Positions 41,717-50,735 of a DNA stretch of 52,501 nt are shown piece by piece (within the stretch, counting starts at the first letter, position 1; each line of letters starts with the position of its first letter). The position numbers and the translations under genes are program-made. The DNA comes from Candidatus Eisenbacteria bacterium (GTDB taxonomy: Bacteria; Eisenbacteria; RBG-16-71-46), in contig JABFRW010000008.1 of the NCBI GenBank assembly GCA_013140805.1, forward strand, positions 1-52,501, given 5' to 3'. Under the pieces are notes generated by a model. The model was not told where the DNA came from. It ran no database searches and was given only the letters and a program-made list of their open reading frames with translations.

Positions 41717-44224
41717 TCATCGCTTCGCTCCCGCCGCCAGCCCCGCGCGTGCTTTCTCCCACGCGGCACGCGCATCGGTGGTCCCGAGCTGCGACAACAC
41801 GCGCGGCGGGCTGAACGGCAGACGGTCGCAGCGAATGCCGAGCGCGTCGTAGATCGCGTTCGAGATCGCCGGCACACTCGGGTGCAGGGGCCCCTCGCCC
41901 GCTTCCTTGGCGCCGTAGGGTCCTTCGGGATCCACCGACTCGATGATGAACGACTCGAGTTCAGGCGTATCGAGCGAGGTCGGGATGCGATAGTCGAGCA
42001 GCGACGGCCCGTGATGAATGCCTGAGCCGTGATGCGGAGCGGCGGCCTTATAAGACTGCTCCTCGAAGATCGCTTCGCCGAAGCCCATGTAGGCGCTGCC
42101 TTCCATCTGACCTTCGACGGTCACGGGGTTCAGCGCGCGCCCGCAGTCGTGCGCGACCCAGATCTTCTCCACCTTCACGAACCCGGTCTCGGGGTCACAC
42201 GCGACCTGAGCGATGTGCGCGGTGAACGAGTAAGCGGGTGACGCACCGATGGTGCCGCCGCGATAGTCCCCGCCGAGCTTGGGCGACTGGTACCAGCCCA
42301 CCGAGCCGAGCGTGCCGTTGCGCGCCTCCGCGAGCTGGAACGCCCGCTTCACGCTCATCGCATGCTTCTCGGGGTCGCTGGTCGCGCAAGCCACGCCTCC
42401 CGCGAGCACGATCTCGCGCTTGTCCACACCCCACTGCTTGGCGAGCGCTTCGGCGACGAGTTCGCGCAGCTTGCGCGCGGCATCGAGGCACGCGTTGCCG
42501 CACATGAAGGTCTCGCGACTCGAGTAGCTGCCGAGGTCGACCGGCGTGAGGTCAGTGTCGGCCGCCACGACGCGCACGTCGCGCAGCTCGAGGCCCAGCT
42601 CCTCACACACGATGTACGCGAGAACCGACTCGGCGCCCTGGCCGATGTCGCTGATCCCGCAGAACACGGTCGCGCGTCCGCTGCGATCGAGCTTCAGCTG
42701 TACCGCCGATTGCGGCATTTCGTTCGGGTAGATGCAGTAGTTGGTGCCGCTGATGTACATGCTGCCGGCCACACCTACGCCACGGCCGTACGGCAGGCGG
42801 CGGAACTTCTGCTTCCACTCGGACGCCGATTCGATCGCCTCGAGACACTGCAGGAAGCCGTTCGAGGTGACGCGCATGCCGTTCACGGTGCGCGTGTTCT
42901 CGCCGATGAAATTCTTGCGCCTCACCGCGATCGGGTCCATGCCGATCGCCTCGGAGAGCTTGTCGAGCTGGCATTCGAACGCGAAGCGCGGCTGCACGGA
43001 ACCGTGGCCGCGCTTGGGGCCGCAACACGGCTTGTTCGTGAACACGCGCGTCGAATCGAAGCGATAGGCCGGCATGCCGTAGGGCGCGGTCAAGAGCTGG
43101 CCCGAGTAGTAGGTGGTCACGAGCCCGAAGCTCGAGTAGGCGCCGCCGTCGATGTGGATCTTCGCGTCCACGGCGGTGAGCGAGCCGTCCTGCTTGATGC
43201 CGGTTCGATAGGCGAGCCGCATTGGATGCCGCCCGCGATGTGCGTAGAACACTTCCTCGCGCGTGTAGAGGATCTTGACCGGTCTCCCGGTCACCATGCT
43301 GAGCTTGGCCGCGCAGAACTCGAGCGAGAACGGCTCGCTCTTTCCTCCGAAGGCGCCGCCCACCACCGGCTGGATCACGCGCACGCGCTGGGTGGGCAGC
43401 TCGAGCACCTTGGCGAGATCGCGATGCAGGTAGTGAGCGACCTGCGTGCTCGAGTAGAGCGTGAGGAAGCCGGTCGCGTCGAAGTCGGCGAGTGCACAGT
43501 GCGGTTCGATCGGCGCGTGCGTTGAGCCTTCGTACCAGTACTCGCCTTCGACCACCGCATCACTGTCGGCGAGTCCCGCCTCCACGTCGCCAAACGCGAG
43601 ATGCACGTGCTTGGAGATGTTCCCCTCTTCGGCCTTCTCGTTGACCTTCCACTCGGGGTGCGCGAGCGCCGACTCGATGTCGATGACTGCCGGCAGCGGC
43701 TCGTAGTCCACCAAGATCGCTCGCAGTGCTTCTTCGGCGAGCAGCTCCGTGTCGGCCGCCACCGCCGCAATCGCATCGCCCACGTAGCGCGCCTTGTCCT
43801 CGCACAACGCCTGCTCGTCTTCGGTCCAGGGGATGATGCCGAAGTAGATCGGCAAGTCGCGGCCCGTGATCACGGCGTGCACACCCGGCATCGCGAGTGC
43901 CTTGCTCGCGTCGATCGAGCGGATCCTCGCGTGCGGGTGAATCGAGCGCAGCAGCTTGGCGTGCAACATGCGCGGCAGCGTGAGGTCGTCGGCGTAGACC
44001 GCGCGGCCCGTCACCTTGGCGAGCCCCTCGATCTTCCGGTTGCGACGTCCGATCATGCGGAAATTGGAATCGTTCGGCGGCTGCGATCGCCCGCCCTCCC
44101 ACTGAGGGGGCGTCAAGCGATCCTCGCGCGGCATTGTGCGGCCTTTGGGGATCGCCATGCCGGGCGGCGGCGTGGTGCTTCCGGCCGGCGCCGCGTCGCC
44201 GCGCTTCTTGTCCCCGCCGCTCAC
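41717..44224 (-). CDS. Molybdenum-cofactor-binding hydroxylase large subunit (4-hydroxybenzoyl-CoA-reductase-like)
   Basis: 835 residues from GTG 44224 (GTGA overlap with the 2Fe-2S subunit); an ATG at 44158 is possible. The entry domain is KVTGRAVYADDLTLPRMLHA, the cofactor-binding segment includes VIQPVVGGAFGGKSEPFSLE (the GGAFGGK dithiolene motif), DIGQGAESVLAYI, and the C-terminal GPYGAKEAGEGPLHPSVPAI, where the Glu of the AKE/GEG stretch is the proposed active-site base. These resemble 4-hydroxybenzoyl-CoA-reductase-like alpha subunits rather than purine dehydrogenases. The physiological substrate cannot be named. Confidence 0.84.
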   Translation of the reverse strand: MSGGDKKRGDAAPAGSTTPPPGMAIPKGRTMPREDRLTPPQWEGGRSQPPNDSNFRMIGRRNRKIEGLAKVTGRAVYADDLTLPRMLHAKLLRSIHPHARIRSIDASKALAMPGVHAVITGRDLPIYFGIIPWTEDEQALCEDKARYVGDAIAAVAADTELLAEEALRAILVDYEPLPAVIDIESALAHPEWKVNEKAEEGNISKHVHLAFGDVEAGLADSDAVVEGEYWYEGSTHAPIEPHCALADFDATGFLTLYSSTQVAHYLHRDLAKVLELPTQRVRVIQPVVGGAFGGKSEPFSLEFCAAKLSMVTGRPVKILYTREEVFYAHRGRHPMRLAYRTGIKQDGSLTAVDAKIHIDGGAYSSFGLVTTYYSGQLLTAPYGMPAYRFDSTRVFTNKPCCGPKRGHGSVQPRFAFECQLDKLSEAIGMDPIAVRRKNFIGENTRTVNGMRVTSNGFLQCLEAIESASEWKQKFRRLPYGRGVGVAGSMYISGTNYCIYPNEMPQSAVQLKLDRSGRATVFCGISDIGQGAESVLAYIVCEELGLELRDVRVVAADTDLTPVDLGSYSSRETFMCGNACLDAARKLRELVAEALAKQWGVDKREIVLAGGVACATSDPEKHAMSVKRAFQLAEARNGTLGSVGWYQSPKLGGDYRGGTIGASPAYSFTAHIAQVACDPETGFVKVEKIWVAHDCGRALNPVTVEGQMEGSAYMGFGEAIFEEQSYKAAAPHHGSGIHHGPSLLDYRIPTSLDTPELESFIIESVDPEGPYGAKEAGEGPLHPSVPAISNAIYDALGIRCDRLPFSPPRVLSQLGTTDARAAWEKARAGLAAGAKR

Positions 44225-44709
44225 GACGAATTCCGTGCGGACTTGGCCGCGAGCTCGACCGCTTCGTAGATCTTCGTGTAGCCGGTGCAGCGGCAGAGGT
44301 TCCCCGACAGCGCGTGCGCGATTTCTTCGCGTGACGGAGAGGCGTTGCGCTTGAGCAGCACCCAGGCGCTCATCAACATGCCGGGCGTGCAGAATCCGCA
44401 CTGCGCACCGCCCGTGACGTCGAAGGCGTCCTGAACCGGGTGCGGCGTGCCGTGATCCGCGAGACCTTCCACCGTCGTGATCTCGCGCCCTTCGGCCGCC
44501 AGCGCCAGTGTGATGCACGCGAGCACCGGCTCGCCATCCATCACCACCGTGCAGGCACCGCAATCACCCTTGTCGCAGCCCTGCTTGGAGCCCGTGAGCC
44601 CGAGGTGATAGCGCAGCGCCTCGAGCAATGTGGTGTAGGGCGGCAACGCGCATGTGCGCTCGTCACCGTTGACGCGCAGGCGGCAGGGAACGGACTCGGC
44701 GTCGCTCAA
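44221..44709 (-). CDS. Molybdenum hydroxylase [2Fe-2S] iron-sulfur subunit
   Basis: 162 residues from ATG 44709. Plant-ferredoxin-like cluster motif SKQGCDKGDCGACTVVMDG, and the helical second cluster with GGAQCGFCTPGM and GNLCRCTGYTKI. The spacing matches XdhC/CoxS-type small subunits exactly. It is the first gene of the five-gene molybdenum hydroxylase operon. It links the molybdenum site with the FAD subunit. Confidence 0.9.
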   Translation of the reverse strand: MSDAESVPCRLRVNGDERTCALPPYTTLLEALRYHLGLTGSKQGCDKGDCGACTVVMDGEPVLACITLALAAEGREITTVEGLADHGTPHPVQDAFDVTGGAQCGFCTPGMLMSAWVLLKRNASPSREEIAHALSGNLCRCTGYTKIYEAVELAAKSARNSS

Positions 44710-44880
44710 GGGGGCTCCCGGGGAGAACGCGCTTCAGATGGGGGACTCGCGCAGGCGATTGAACCGGCTCGGGGGCGAGGGTGTCAACGCGTTGCACAGC
44801 GCCGATTGGGAACCGCACTTGCGAAAAATTCATCCCGGGCTTGCCCGCCGCCCCGTCGAGCCCGCACAATGTGTTCGCAC

Positions 44881-46134
44881 ATGTCCGACGCATCCCTCAA
44901 ACATCCGGTGTGGTGGCGCGAAGCGCCGCCCGCATATCCCGAACTCCACGGTGAACTCGACGCCGACGTCGTGATCGTCGGTGGGGGCATCACGGGTGTG
45001 ACGCTCGCGTACACGCTGGCCGAGCAGTCGGCGACCGTCGTGATGCTCGAAGCCGATCGCATCGCCTCGGCCGCGAGCGGCCGCAATGCAGGATTTCTGC
45101 TCGCCGCCCCCGCCGAGCCCTACTCCGAAGCGATCGCGATGTGGAACCGCGACGGCGCCCGGGCCATGGTGACGACCGGCCGGCGCGCTCATCAGCGCGT
45201 GAAGGAACTGGTCGGAGCGCTCGAGCTGGAGTGCGACTATCGGCTCACCGGCAGCCTGCGCCTGTGCCGCACCGAGGAAGAGGCCGAGGATCAGCGCGCG
45301 TCGCTGCCCGAATTGAACGCCGACGGTTTCCGCATGCTCGAAACGCAGGTGCATGGCAACGTGCCGGTCGAATCCGAGGGTCATTTCAAGGCTGCGTTCC
45401 TGATGCCCGAAGACGGCGAGTTCCACCCGGTCAAGTTCCTGCATGGCGTCGCGGTCGGTGCCGCGGGGCTCGGTGCGCGACTCTTCGAACACTCGAGCGT
45501 CAAGTACGGGCAGTGGCGCGCGGGGCTGTGGCATGTGCACACGGCCCACGGCGTGGTTCGCGCTCGAACCGTCGTGATCGCGACCAATGCCTACGCACCC
45601 AAGCTGGTGCCGGCGCTCTCGCGACTCATCGCGCCGCGGCGCGGGCAGTTGCTCTGCACCGCTCCGATCGATCGCACCATTGCCGCACGCCCCACCTACG
45701 CCCACTGGGGCTATCAGTCGTGGCGGCAACTTCCGGACTCGCGGCTCGTGATCGGTGGATGGCGCGATGTGGCGCTCGACACCGAAGTCGGTTTCGAGCA
45801 GAACCCCACGGAGCAGATCCAGTCCGCGATCGAATCGGGACTGCGCGACCTGGTGCCCGAGGGTGCGGCGATCGAGCACCGCTGGGCCGGCACCATGGGC
45901 TTTGCGCGCGATGGTCGCCCACTGGTCGGCTGGCTCGATCCCGAGCACCACGTCGCGATCAGCGCCGGCTACACCGGCCACGGGATGGGAATGGCGCCTG
46001 CATGCACGCTGGACCTCGCGGCACTCATCAACTGGAAGCCGGCCCCGGGGATTGCGACCTTCGATCCGGCTCGCTTCAACGAGCTTCGCGATGCGCGCGA
46101 AGGCACAGTGCTGCTGGGGGCTGCGGTCGGGTAG
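44881..46134 (+). CDS. FAD-dependent oxidoreductase, DAO family (gamma-glutamylputrescine-oxidase-like)
   Basis: 417 residues from ATG 44881; an ATG at 44869 would add four. FAD-binding DVVIVGGGITGVTLAYTLAE and the ribose Glu in VVMLEADRIASAASGRNAG, with the glycine oxidase-type HHP-like loop SAASGRNAGFLLA. The C-terminal half has GTMGFARDGRPLVGWLDPEH and SAGYTGHGMGMAPACT, typical of the DAO/PuuB family, which oxidises amino groups of small amines or N-methylated amino acids. It stands alone on the plus strand and is divergent from the molybdenum hydroxylase operon. The substrate is unknown. Confidence 0.82.
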   Translation: MSDASLKHPVWWREAPPAYPELHGELDADVVIVGGGITGVTLAYTLAEQSATVVMLEADRIASAASGRNAGFLLAAPAEPYSEAIAMWNRDGARAMVTTGRRAHQRVKELVGALELECDYRLTGSLRLCRTEEEAEDQRASLPELNADGFRMLETQVHGNVPVESEGHFKAAFLMPEDGEFHPVKFLHGVAVGAAGLGARLFEHSSVKYGQWRAGLWHVHTAHGVVRARTVVIATNAYAPKLVPALSRLIAPRRGQLLCTAPIDRTIAARPTYAHWGYQSWRQLPDSRLVIGGWRDVALDTEVGFEQNPTEQIQSAIESGLRDLVPEGAAIEHRWAGTMGFARDGRPLVGWLDPEHHVAISAGYTGHGMGMAPACTLDLAALINWKPAPGIATFDPARFNELRDAREGTVLLGAAVG

Positions 46135-46159
46135 CAGAACCGACGCCGCGCCGTTGAGC

Positions 46160-46188
46160 TTTCGAGATCCCCGGAGCGCCGCTATACT
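46160..46188 (+). promoter_or_regulatory. Candidate sigma-70 promoter for aldolase-FBPase operon
   Basis: TTTCGA at 46160-46165 and TATACT at 46183-46188 with a 17-base spacer, about 100 bases before the aldolase ATG. The -10 matches consensus well, the -35 weakly. The leader between it and the start contains a GC-rich stem region. Confidence 0.4.
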
Positions 46189-46286
46189 CCCCGCGCCGTT
46201 TCTGAAACTCGACTGACCCACGTGCCCTGGCCGCCACCGGCGCCTCCGGTCCCCCGCTCCGGGCACCCCTTACGGAACGGAATCCC

Positions 46287-47684
46287 ATGGAACTGAAGTC
46301 CTCAGACGAGATCCGCCATGCCACGGCTGCGCTTGCGAGCGGCAGTTCGGACGCGCTGGATCGGCTGGTGCACACCGGCGTCTTCGGCGCCTCGATCGAG
46401 CTGAGAGACGCGGCGCGCGACGCGGTCATGCAGGAGGCGCGGTCGCGCGGGCTCTACCCCGCCTCGATCCACGGCCTCTACATGGCGCGCGGGCGCGGCG
46501 AGGCGCCGGCCGACTTCACGGTGCCGGCGATCAACATTCGCGGCATGGCGTACGACACCGCGCGGGCACTTTTCCGCGCCCGCCGCGCGCTCGATGCGGG
46601 TGCCGTGATCTGCGAGATCGCGCGCTCCGAGATCACCTACACCGATCAGCGACCGACCGAGTACACCTTCGTGATCATCGCGGCGGGACTGCGCGAGGGC
46701 TGGACCGGCCCGGTGTTCATTCAGGGCGATCACTTCCAGGTCAACGCGAAGAAGTACCTCGCGGATCCGGGCAAGGAGATGGCGGCCGTCAAGGACCTGA
46801 CGGCCGAAGCGCTCGCGGCCGGCTTCTACAACATCGACATCGACACCTCGACGCTGGTCGAGCTGGACAAGCAGGGTCACGAGGCGCAGCAGCAGTTGAA
46901 CGGCGGGCTGTGCGCCGAGCTGACCGCGTTCATCCGCGCGCACGAACCGAAAGGCGTGATCACCTCGGTCGGCGGTGAGATCGGCGAGGTCGGTGGCCGC
47001 AATTCGAACGCCGATGAGCTGCACGCGTTCATGAAGGTCTACGGCGCCGCACTCGAGAAGCGTGCAGCCGGCTCGACCGGTATCAGCAAGATCTCGATTC
47101 AGACCGGCACCTCGCACGGCGGTGTGCCGCTGCCGGACGGCTCGGTCGCGGCGGTCAAGCTGGACTTCGATGCGCTCGAGCAGCTCTCGAAGATTGCGCG
47201 TGAGCAGTACGGACTCGCGGGCGCGGTGCAGCATGGGGCTTCGACGCTTTCGGCGGACCTGTTCGATCAATTCCCCAGGCGCGGCGCATGCGAGATCCAT
47301 CTCGCGACCGAATTCCAGAACATGATCTTCGATCACGCCCGCTTCCCGGCCGAACTGAAACAGTCGATCTACGCGAAGCTTCGGACCGAAGCCGCGGATG
47401 AGCGCAAGAGCACCGACACCGACGAGCAATTCTTCTACAAGACTCGAAAGAAGGCGCTGGGCTCGTTCAAGCGCGAGCTGTGGAACCTGCCGACCGAGGT
47501 ACGCGCGGCGATCGGAGTGACGCTCGAGGACAAGTTTCGCTTTCTGCTCACCAAGCTGAACGCGGGTGGGACGCGAGCGCTGGCCGAACTGCACGCGCCC
47601 AAGGTTCCAGGCTCGTTCCCGTCGGTCGGCTCCGCAGTCGGCGTGGGGCGCGGCCCCGAAGACATCACCGGGCTGCACGACTAG
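46287..47684 (+). CDS. Class II fructose-bisphosphate aldolase-like
   Basis: 465 residues from ATG 46287 with a GGAACGGAAT stretch upstream. Zinc-site motifs are FIQGDHFQVN (His), GGEIGEVGG (Glu) and AVQHGAST (His), with SIQTGTSHGGVPLPDG between. This is the long class II aldolase form seen in several phyla, about 100 residues longer than E. coli FbaA. It joins or splits fructose 1,6-bisphosphate and the two trioses. The fructose-bisphosphatase gene follows after eight bases, so the pair favours gluconeogenic flux. Tagatose-bisphosphate specificity cannot be excluded. Confidence 0.85.
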   Translation: MELKSSDEIRHATAALASGSSDALDRLVHTGVFGASIELRDAARDAVMQEARSRGLYPASIHGLYMARGRGEAPADFTVPAINIRGMAYDTARALFRARRALDAGAVICEIARSEITYTDQRPTEYTFVIIAAGLREGWTGPVFIQGDHFQVNAKKYLADPGKEMAAVKDLTAEALAAGFYNIDIDTSTLVELDKQGHEAQQQLNGGLCAELTAFIRAHEPKGVITSVGGEIGEVGGRNSNADELHAFMKVYGAALEKRAAGSTGISKISIQTGTSHGGVPLPDGSVAAVKLDFDALEQLSKIAREQYGLAGAVQHGASTLSADLFDQFPRRGACEIHLATEFQNMIFDHARFPAELKQSIYAKLRTEAADERKSTDTDEQFFYKTRKKALGSFKRELWNLPTEVRAAIGVTLEDKFRFLLTKLNAGGTRALAELHAPKVPGSFPSVGSAVGVGRGPEDITGLHD

Positions 47685-47692
47685 GGGGCGAT

Positions 47693-48748
47693 ATGCCGAA
47701 ACGCACCTTGACCTTCAGCCAGTTCCTGTTCGCCGAGGAGCACAAACACCCCGAGGCGAGCGGCGAGTTCACGAGCGTGCTGATCGACATCGCGCTCGCC
47801 GCCAAGCTGATCAATCGCGAGGTCACGCGCGCGGGACTGGTCGACATCCTGGGCTTCACGGGCGACGAGAACGTGCACGGCGAGAAGGTGCAGAAGCTCG
47901 ACATGTTCGCGCACGAGGTCTTCTACCAGATCCTCGGCTCGACCGGTGAGCTGGCGGTGCTCGCGTCCGAAGAGGACGAGGACATCGTGCCGGTTCCCGA
48001 GGGCGCGCGGGTCGGCAAGTACGTTGTGAACTTCGATCCGCTCGACGGCTCCTCGAACATCAACGCGAACGTAAACATCGGCACGATCTTCTCGATCCTG
48101 CCGCGCATCACCCGCAAGGGCCCCGGCACGCTCGAAGACTGCCTGCAGGCGGGGCGTCGCCAGCTCGCGGCCGGCTACGTGATGTACGGCTCGAGCACCA
48201 TGCTGGTCTACACCACCGGCGACGGCGTTCACGGCTTCACCTTCGAGCCCAGCATCGGCGAGTTCCTGCTCTCGCACCGAAACATCCAGACGCCACCCCG
48301 CGGCCGCATCTACAGCGTGAACGAGGGCAACTATGTGCACTGGCACGAAGGGCTCAAGCGATATGTGGACTGGCTCAAGCGCGACGACCCTTCCACCGGC
48401 CGCCCCTACAGCGCGCGTTACGTAGGCTCGCTGGTGGCCGACTTCCATCGCAATCTTCTCTACGGTGGCGTCTACCTCTACCCCGCCGACTGCAAGAATC
48501 CGAACGGCAAGCTGCGAGTACTCTACGAGGCGGCTCCGCTCGCGTTCATCGCCGAAGAGGCAGGCGGCGCGGCCAGCGACGGCATTCGCCGCATCATGGA
48601 GATCGCGCCGGGCTCATTGCACCAGCGCACCCCGCTGATCATCGGCAGCCCGATGGACGTGAAAGACGCCGAGGAGTTCATCTCGGGACGCCACGTCGAG
48701 GTGACGAGCGAGCGGCGAACGCCGAGTCAGGTGCGCGTCGGGCCGTAG
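47693..48748 (+). CDS. fbp: Fructose-1,6-bisphosphatase class 1
   Basis: 351 residues from ATG 47693, preceded by a GGGGG ribosome site just after the aldolase stop. Motifs: SEEDEDIVPVPEG, the metal-binding NFDPLDGSSNINANVNIGT, substrate loop YSVNEGNYVHWHEGLKRYVD and the active-site LYGGVYLYPADCKNPNGKL with the EAAPLAFIAEEAGG block. It removes the 1-phosphate of fructose 1,6-bisphosphate in gluconeogenesis or a reductive pentose pathway. Operon with the aldolase. Confidence 0.9.
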   Translation: MPKRTLTFSQFLFAEEHKHPEASGEFTSVLIDIALAAKLINREVTRAGLVDILGFTGDENVHGEKVQKLDMFAHEVFYQILGSTGELAVLASEEDEDIVPVPEGARVGKYVVNFDPLDGSSNINANVNIGTIFSILPRITRKGPGTLEDCLQAGRRQLAAGYVMYGSSTMLVYTTGDGVHGFTFEPSIGEFLLSHRNIQTPPRGRIYSVNEGNYVHWHEGLKRYVDWLKRDDPSTGRPYSARYVGSLVADFHRNLLYGGVYLYPADCKNPNGKLRVLYEAAPLAFIAEEAGGAASDGIRRIMEIAPGSLHQRTPLIIGSPMDVKDAEEFISGRHVEVTSERRTPSQVRVGP

Positions 48749-48753
48749 CGGCT

Positions 48754-48765
48754 GCCGAGCTCGGC
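48754..48765. terminator. Palindrome between convergent genes
   Basis: GCCGAGCTCGGC lies in the 18-base gap between the FBPase stop and the DUF4386 stop. A short hairpin could act on both transcripts, but the stem is only four pairs with an AGCT loop and no T-tract, so the call is weak. Confidence 0.25.
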
Positions 48766-48766
48766 G

Positions 48767-49465
48767 TTACTCGGTGGTGCGTTCTCGAATGAACGCAATG
48801 CCGAGGACGACGAGCCACAACGGCAGCGCGAGGTTGTTGGCATCGGCGATTCCCGCCACCAGCGGCGTGACCCTGCGAAGCATCGCGGCGAACCCGATCA
48901 GACTCGCGGCGACTCCGGCGATGCCCAGCCATCGCGAGCGCGCCGGCGAGCACAGAATCGCGTGGGCGGTCAGCAGGAAGAACAGATTGAGCGTCAGCTC
49001 GCCGACGAACTCGCCGACGTAGCCGCCGAGGTAGGAATTGAGTCCCCCATAGACGGCGCTGAGCGTGGTGCGCTGTGAAGCCGTGGCGGTCTCGAATGCG
49101 CGAGCGAGGTGCCAGTGAATGCTCGGCCAGCGCAGCAGCCCGAGCATCATGCTGAACGCCGAGACGATCGCGAACGCCGCCGCGCTGCGCGCGGCACCCG
49201 GTGCCGCGTCGCGCAACGCCACCCACACGCCGACGCCGGCCGGCACCAGCAGCAGGGGAATCAGCGCATACAGCGTCCACACCGCGCGCCCGGCGGCACC
49301 GAGTCCGATCAGACGCGGCAACACCTCGGCGGCCGGACGATCGAGGACTTCCGGGTAGTCGAACTGGACCGCGAGGTAGCTGAACACGGCGATGAACAGC
49401 AGCGCCGCGAGTACCAGCGCCAGCCCTCCCAACCGGACGGCGGCAACTTCTCGAGCGCGTGCCAC
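48767..49465 (-). CDS. DUF4386-like integral membrane protein
   Basis: 232 residues with six probable helices, among them LALVLAALLFIAVFSYLAV, AVWTLYALIPLLLVPAGVGV, AFAIVSAFSMMLGLLRW and SRWLGIAGVAASLIGFAAML. The layout (a conserved W-P region, HWHLARAFETA) resembles DUF4386, a membrane family of unknown function. GTG 49465 is chosen, four bases downstream of the ArsC stop. Operon with ArsC and aquaporin is likely. Confidence 0.65.
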   Translation of the reverse strand: MARAREVAAVRLGGLALVLAALLFIAVFSYLAVQFDYPEVLDRPAAEVLPRLIGLGAAGRAVWTLYALIPLLLVPAGVGVWVALRDAAPGAARSAAAFAIVSAFSMMLGLLRWPSIHWHLARAFETATASQRTTLSAVYGGLNSYLGGYVGEFVGELTLNLFFLLTAHAILCSPARSRWLGIAGVAASLIGFAAMLRRVTPLVAGIADANNLALPLWLVVLGIAFIRERTTE

Positions 49466-49469
49466 GGCG

Positions 49470-49961
49470 TCAATCCCCGCGCGGCCACAGGCTGGCGACT
49501 CGCCAGCGAATCTCGTCGCGCGCCTCACGAAACGCTTCGAGCCTCGCGTTCTCGGACGCCGCCGCCGGATCGGGCAGCGGCCAGTGCACGCGCCGAACCG
49601 TGGCTTCCACGTTCGGGCAGACCTCGTGCGCCTCGCCGCACAGCGTGATCACGGTGTCGGCTTCCTTCCATGGCACCGCGTCGAGCGTCTTCGAAGTCTG
49701 AGCGGTGATGTCGATCCCGACTTCCTTCATCACCTCGACCGCGAGCGGGTTCACGTGGCTCGGCTGGATCCCCGCGCTCATGACCCGAACACCCACGGGC
49801 GCGAGTGCGCGTGCGAAGCCCTCGGCGATCTGACTGCGCGCCGAGTTGTGCACGCACACGAACAGCGCGAGTTCGGGCGGTCGCGTGATGAACGCCGCCG
49901 GCCGCTCGGGCGAGACACGCTCGTCGCGACTCACACCCTTGGTCTCAGTCACGCCGACCAC
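49470..49961 (-). CDS. arsC: Arsenate reductase, thioredoxin-linked type (low-molecular-weight phosphatase fold)
   Basis: 163 residues from GTG 49961 (GTG 49952 also possible, overlapping the aquaporin end). The active-site loop CVHNSARS gives Cys36-x5-Arg42. TLCGEAHEVCPN contains the Cys pair used for disulfide relay to thioredoxin, and HWPLPDPAAA the acid Asp of the family. It reduces arsenate to arsenite. The aquaporin gene immediately upstream could release the arsenite, as in aqpS-arsC operons described in rhizobia. No ArsR regulator or ArsB/Acr3 pump is nearby. Confidence 0.87.
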   Translation of the reverse strand: MVGVTETKGVSRDERVSPERPAAFITRPPELALFVCVHNSARSQIAEGFARALAPVGVRVMSAGIQPSHVNPLAVEVMKEVGIDITAQTSKTLDAVPWKEADTVITLCGEAHEVCPNVEATVRRVHWPLPDPAAASENARLEAFREARDEIRWRVASLWPRGD

Positions 49962-50628
49962 TCAGCACGCCGACGTGGTAGAGCCGCGCCGCCAGCACAC
50001 CACCGGCGATCGGTCCCAGCCACCAGATCCAGTGCAGCTCCCATGCGCCCGCGATCACCGCGGGACCGAATGCACGCGCCGGGTTCATCGCGGCACCGGT
50101 GAGCGGTCCGCCGACCAGAATGTCGCCCAGCACCACCAGGCCGATGGCGAAGCCGCCGATCTTGGGCCCGCGCGGATCGACCGCCGTGCCCCAGACCGCG
50201 GTCACGAGCAGAAACGTCATCACGATCTCGGCGATCACGCCCTGATGCGGCGCGAGTTCGGGGGCGAGTCCCGCCGCTCCGAGTCGCACCACCTGCCACA
50301 CGGCCGGCGGGAAGATCAGCGTGAGGAGCCAGCTCGCGAACACCGCGCCGATGAGCTGGGCAACGATGTAGATCATCCCCGAGCCGAGCTTCTGCCGCCC
50401 GGTCGCGACGAAGCCGAGCGTCACGGCGGGATTGAAATGAGCGCCGGAGGTGGCGCCGAGCGCCGAGATCATGACGGCGAGCGCCAGCCCGTGGGCCACT
50501 GCGATACCCAGCAGTCCGGGACCGTCCGCGCCCAGCAGCTCGTTGGCGCAGATCGCCCCCTGCCCCAGGAAGCACAGCGTGAACGTACCGAGAAACTCAG
50601 CCCAGTAGGACTTGAATCCCTGATCCAT
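49945..50628 (-). CDS. Aquaporin/MIP family channel
   Basis: 227 residues from ATG 50628 with a strong GGAGGG site. Both NPA loops are present at residues 66-68 (HFNPAVTLG) and 182-184 (AMNPARAFGP), with six helices. The His before the first NPA and Arg after the second fit a water/small-solute filter; the ArsC neighbour suggests an arsenite-conducting AqpS-like role. The gene is first in the operon aquaporin-ArsC-DUF4386. Confidence 0.88.
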   Translation of the reverse strand: MDQGFKSYWAEFLGTFTLCFLGQGAICANELLGADGPGLLGIAVAHGLALAVMISALGATSGAHFNPAVTLGFVATGRQKLGSGMIYIVAQLIGAVFASWLLTLIFPPAVWQVVRLGAAGLAPELAPHQGVIAEIVMTFLLVTAVWGTAVDPRGPKIGGFAIGLVVLGDILVGGPLTGAAMNPARAFGPAVIAGAWELHWIWWLGPIAGGVLAARLYHVGVLSGRRD

Positions 50629-50735
50629 GGTGCCCTCCAGTTGGCGTCCAGTGCGCTGCGCGACAGCAGGTTATCCGAATGAGATGCGATCGTCCACGGG
50701 TCGAAGGCGGTGGCCGAATGGGCTAGGCTGCCGTC

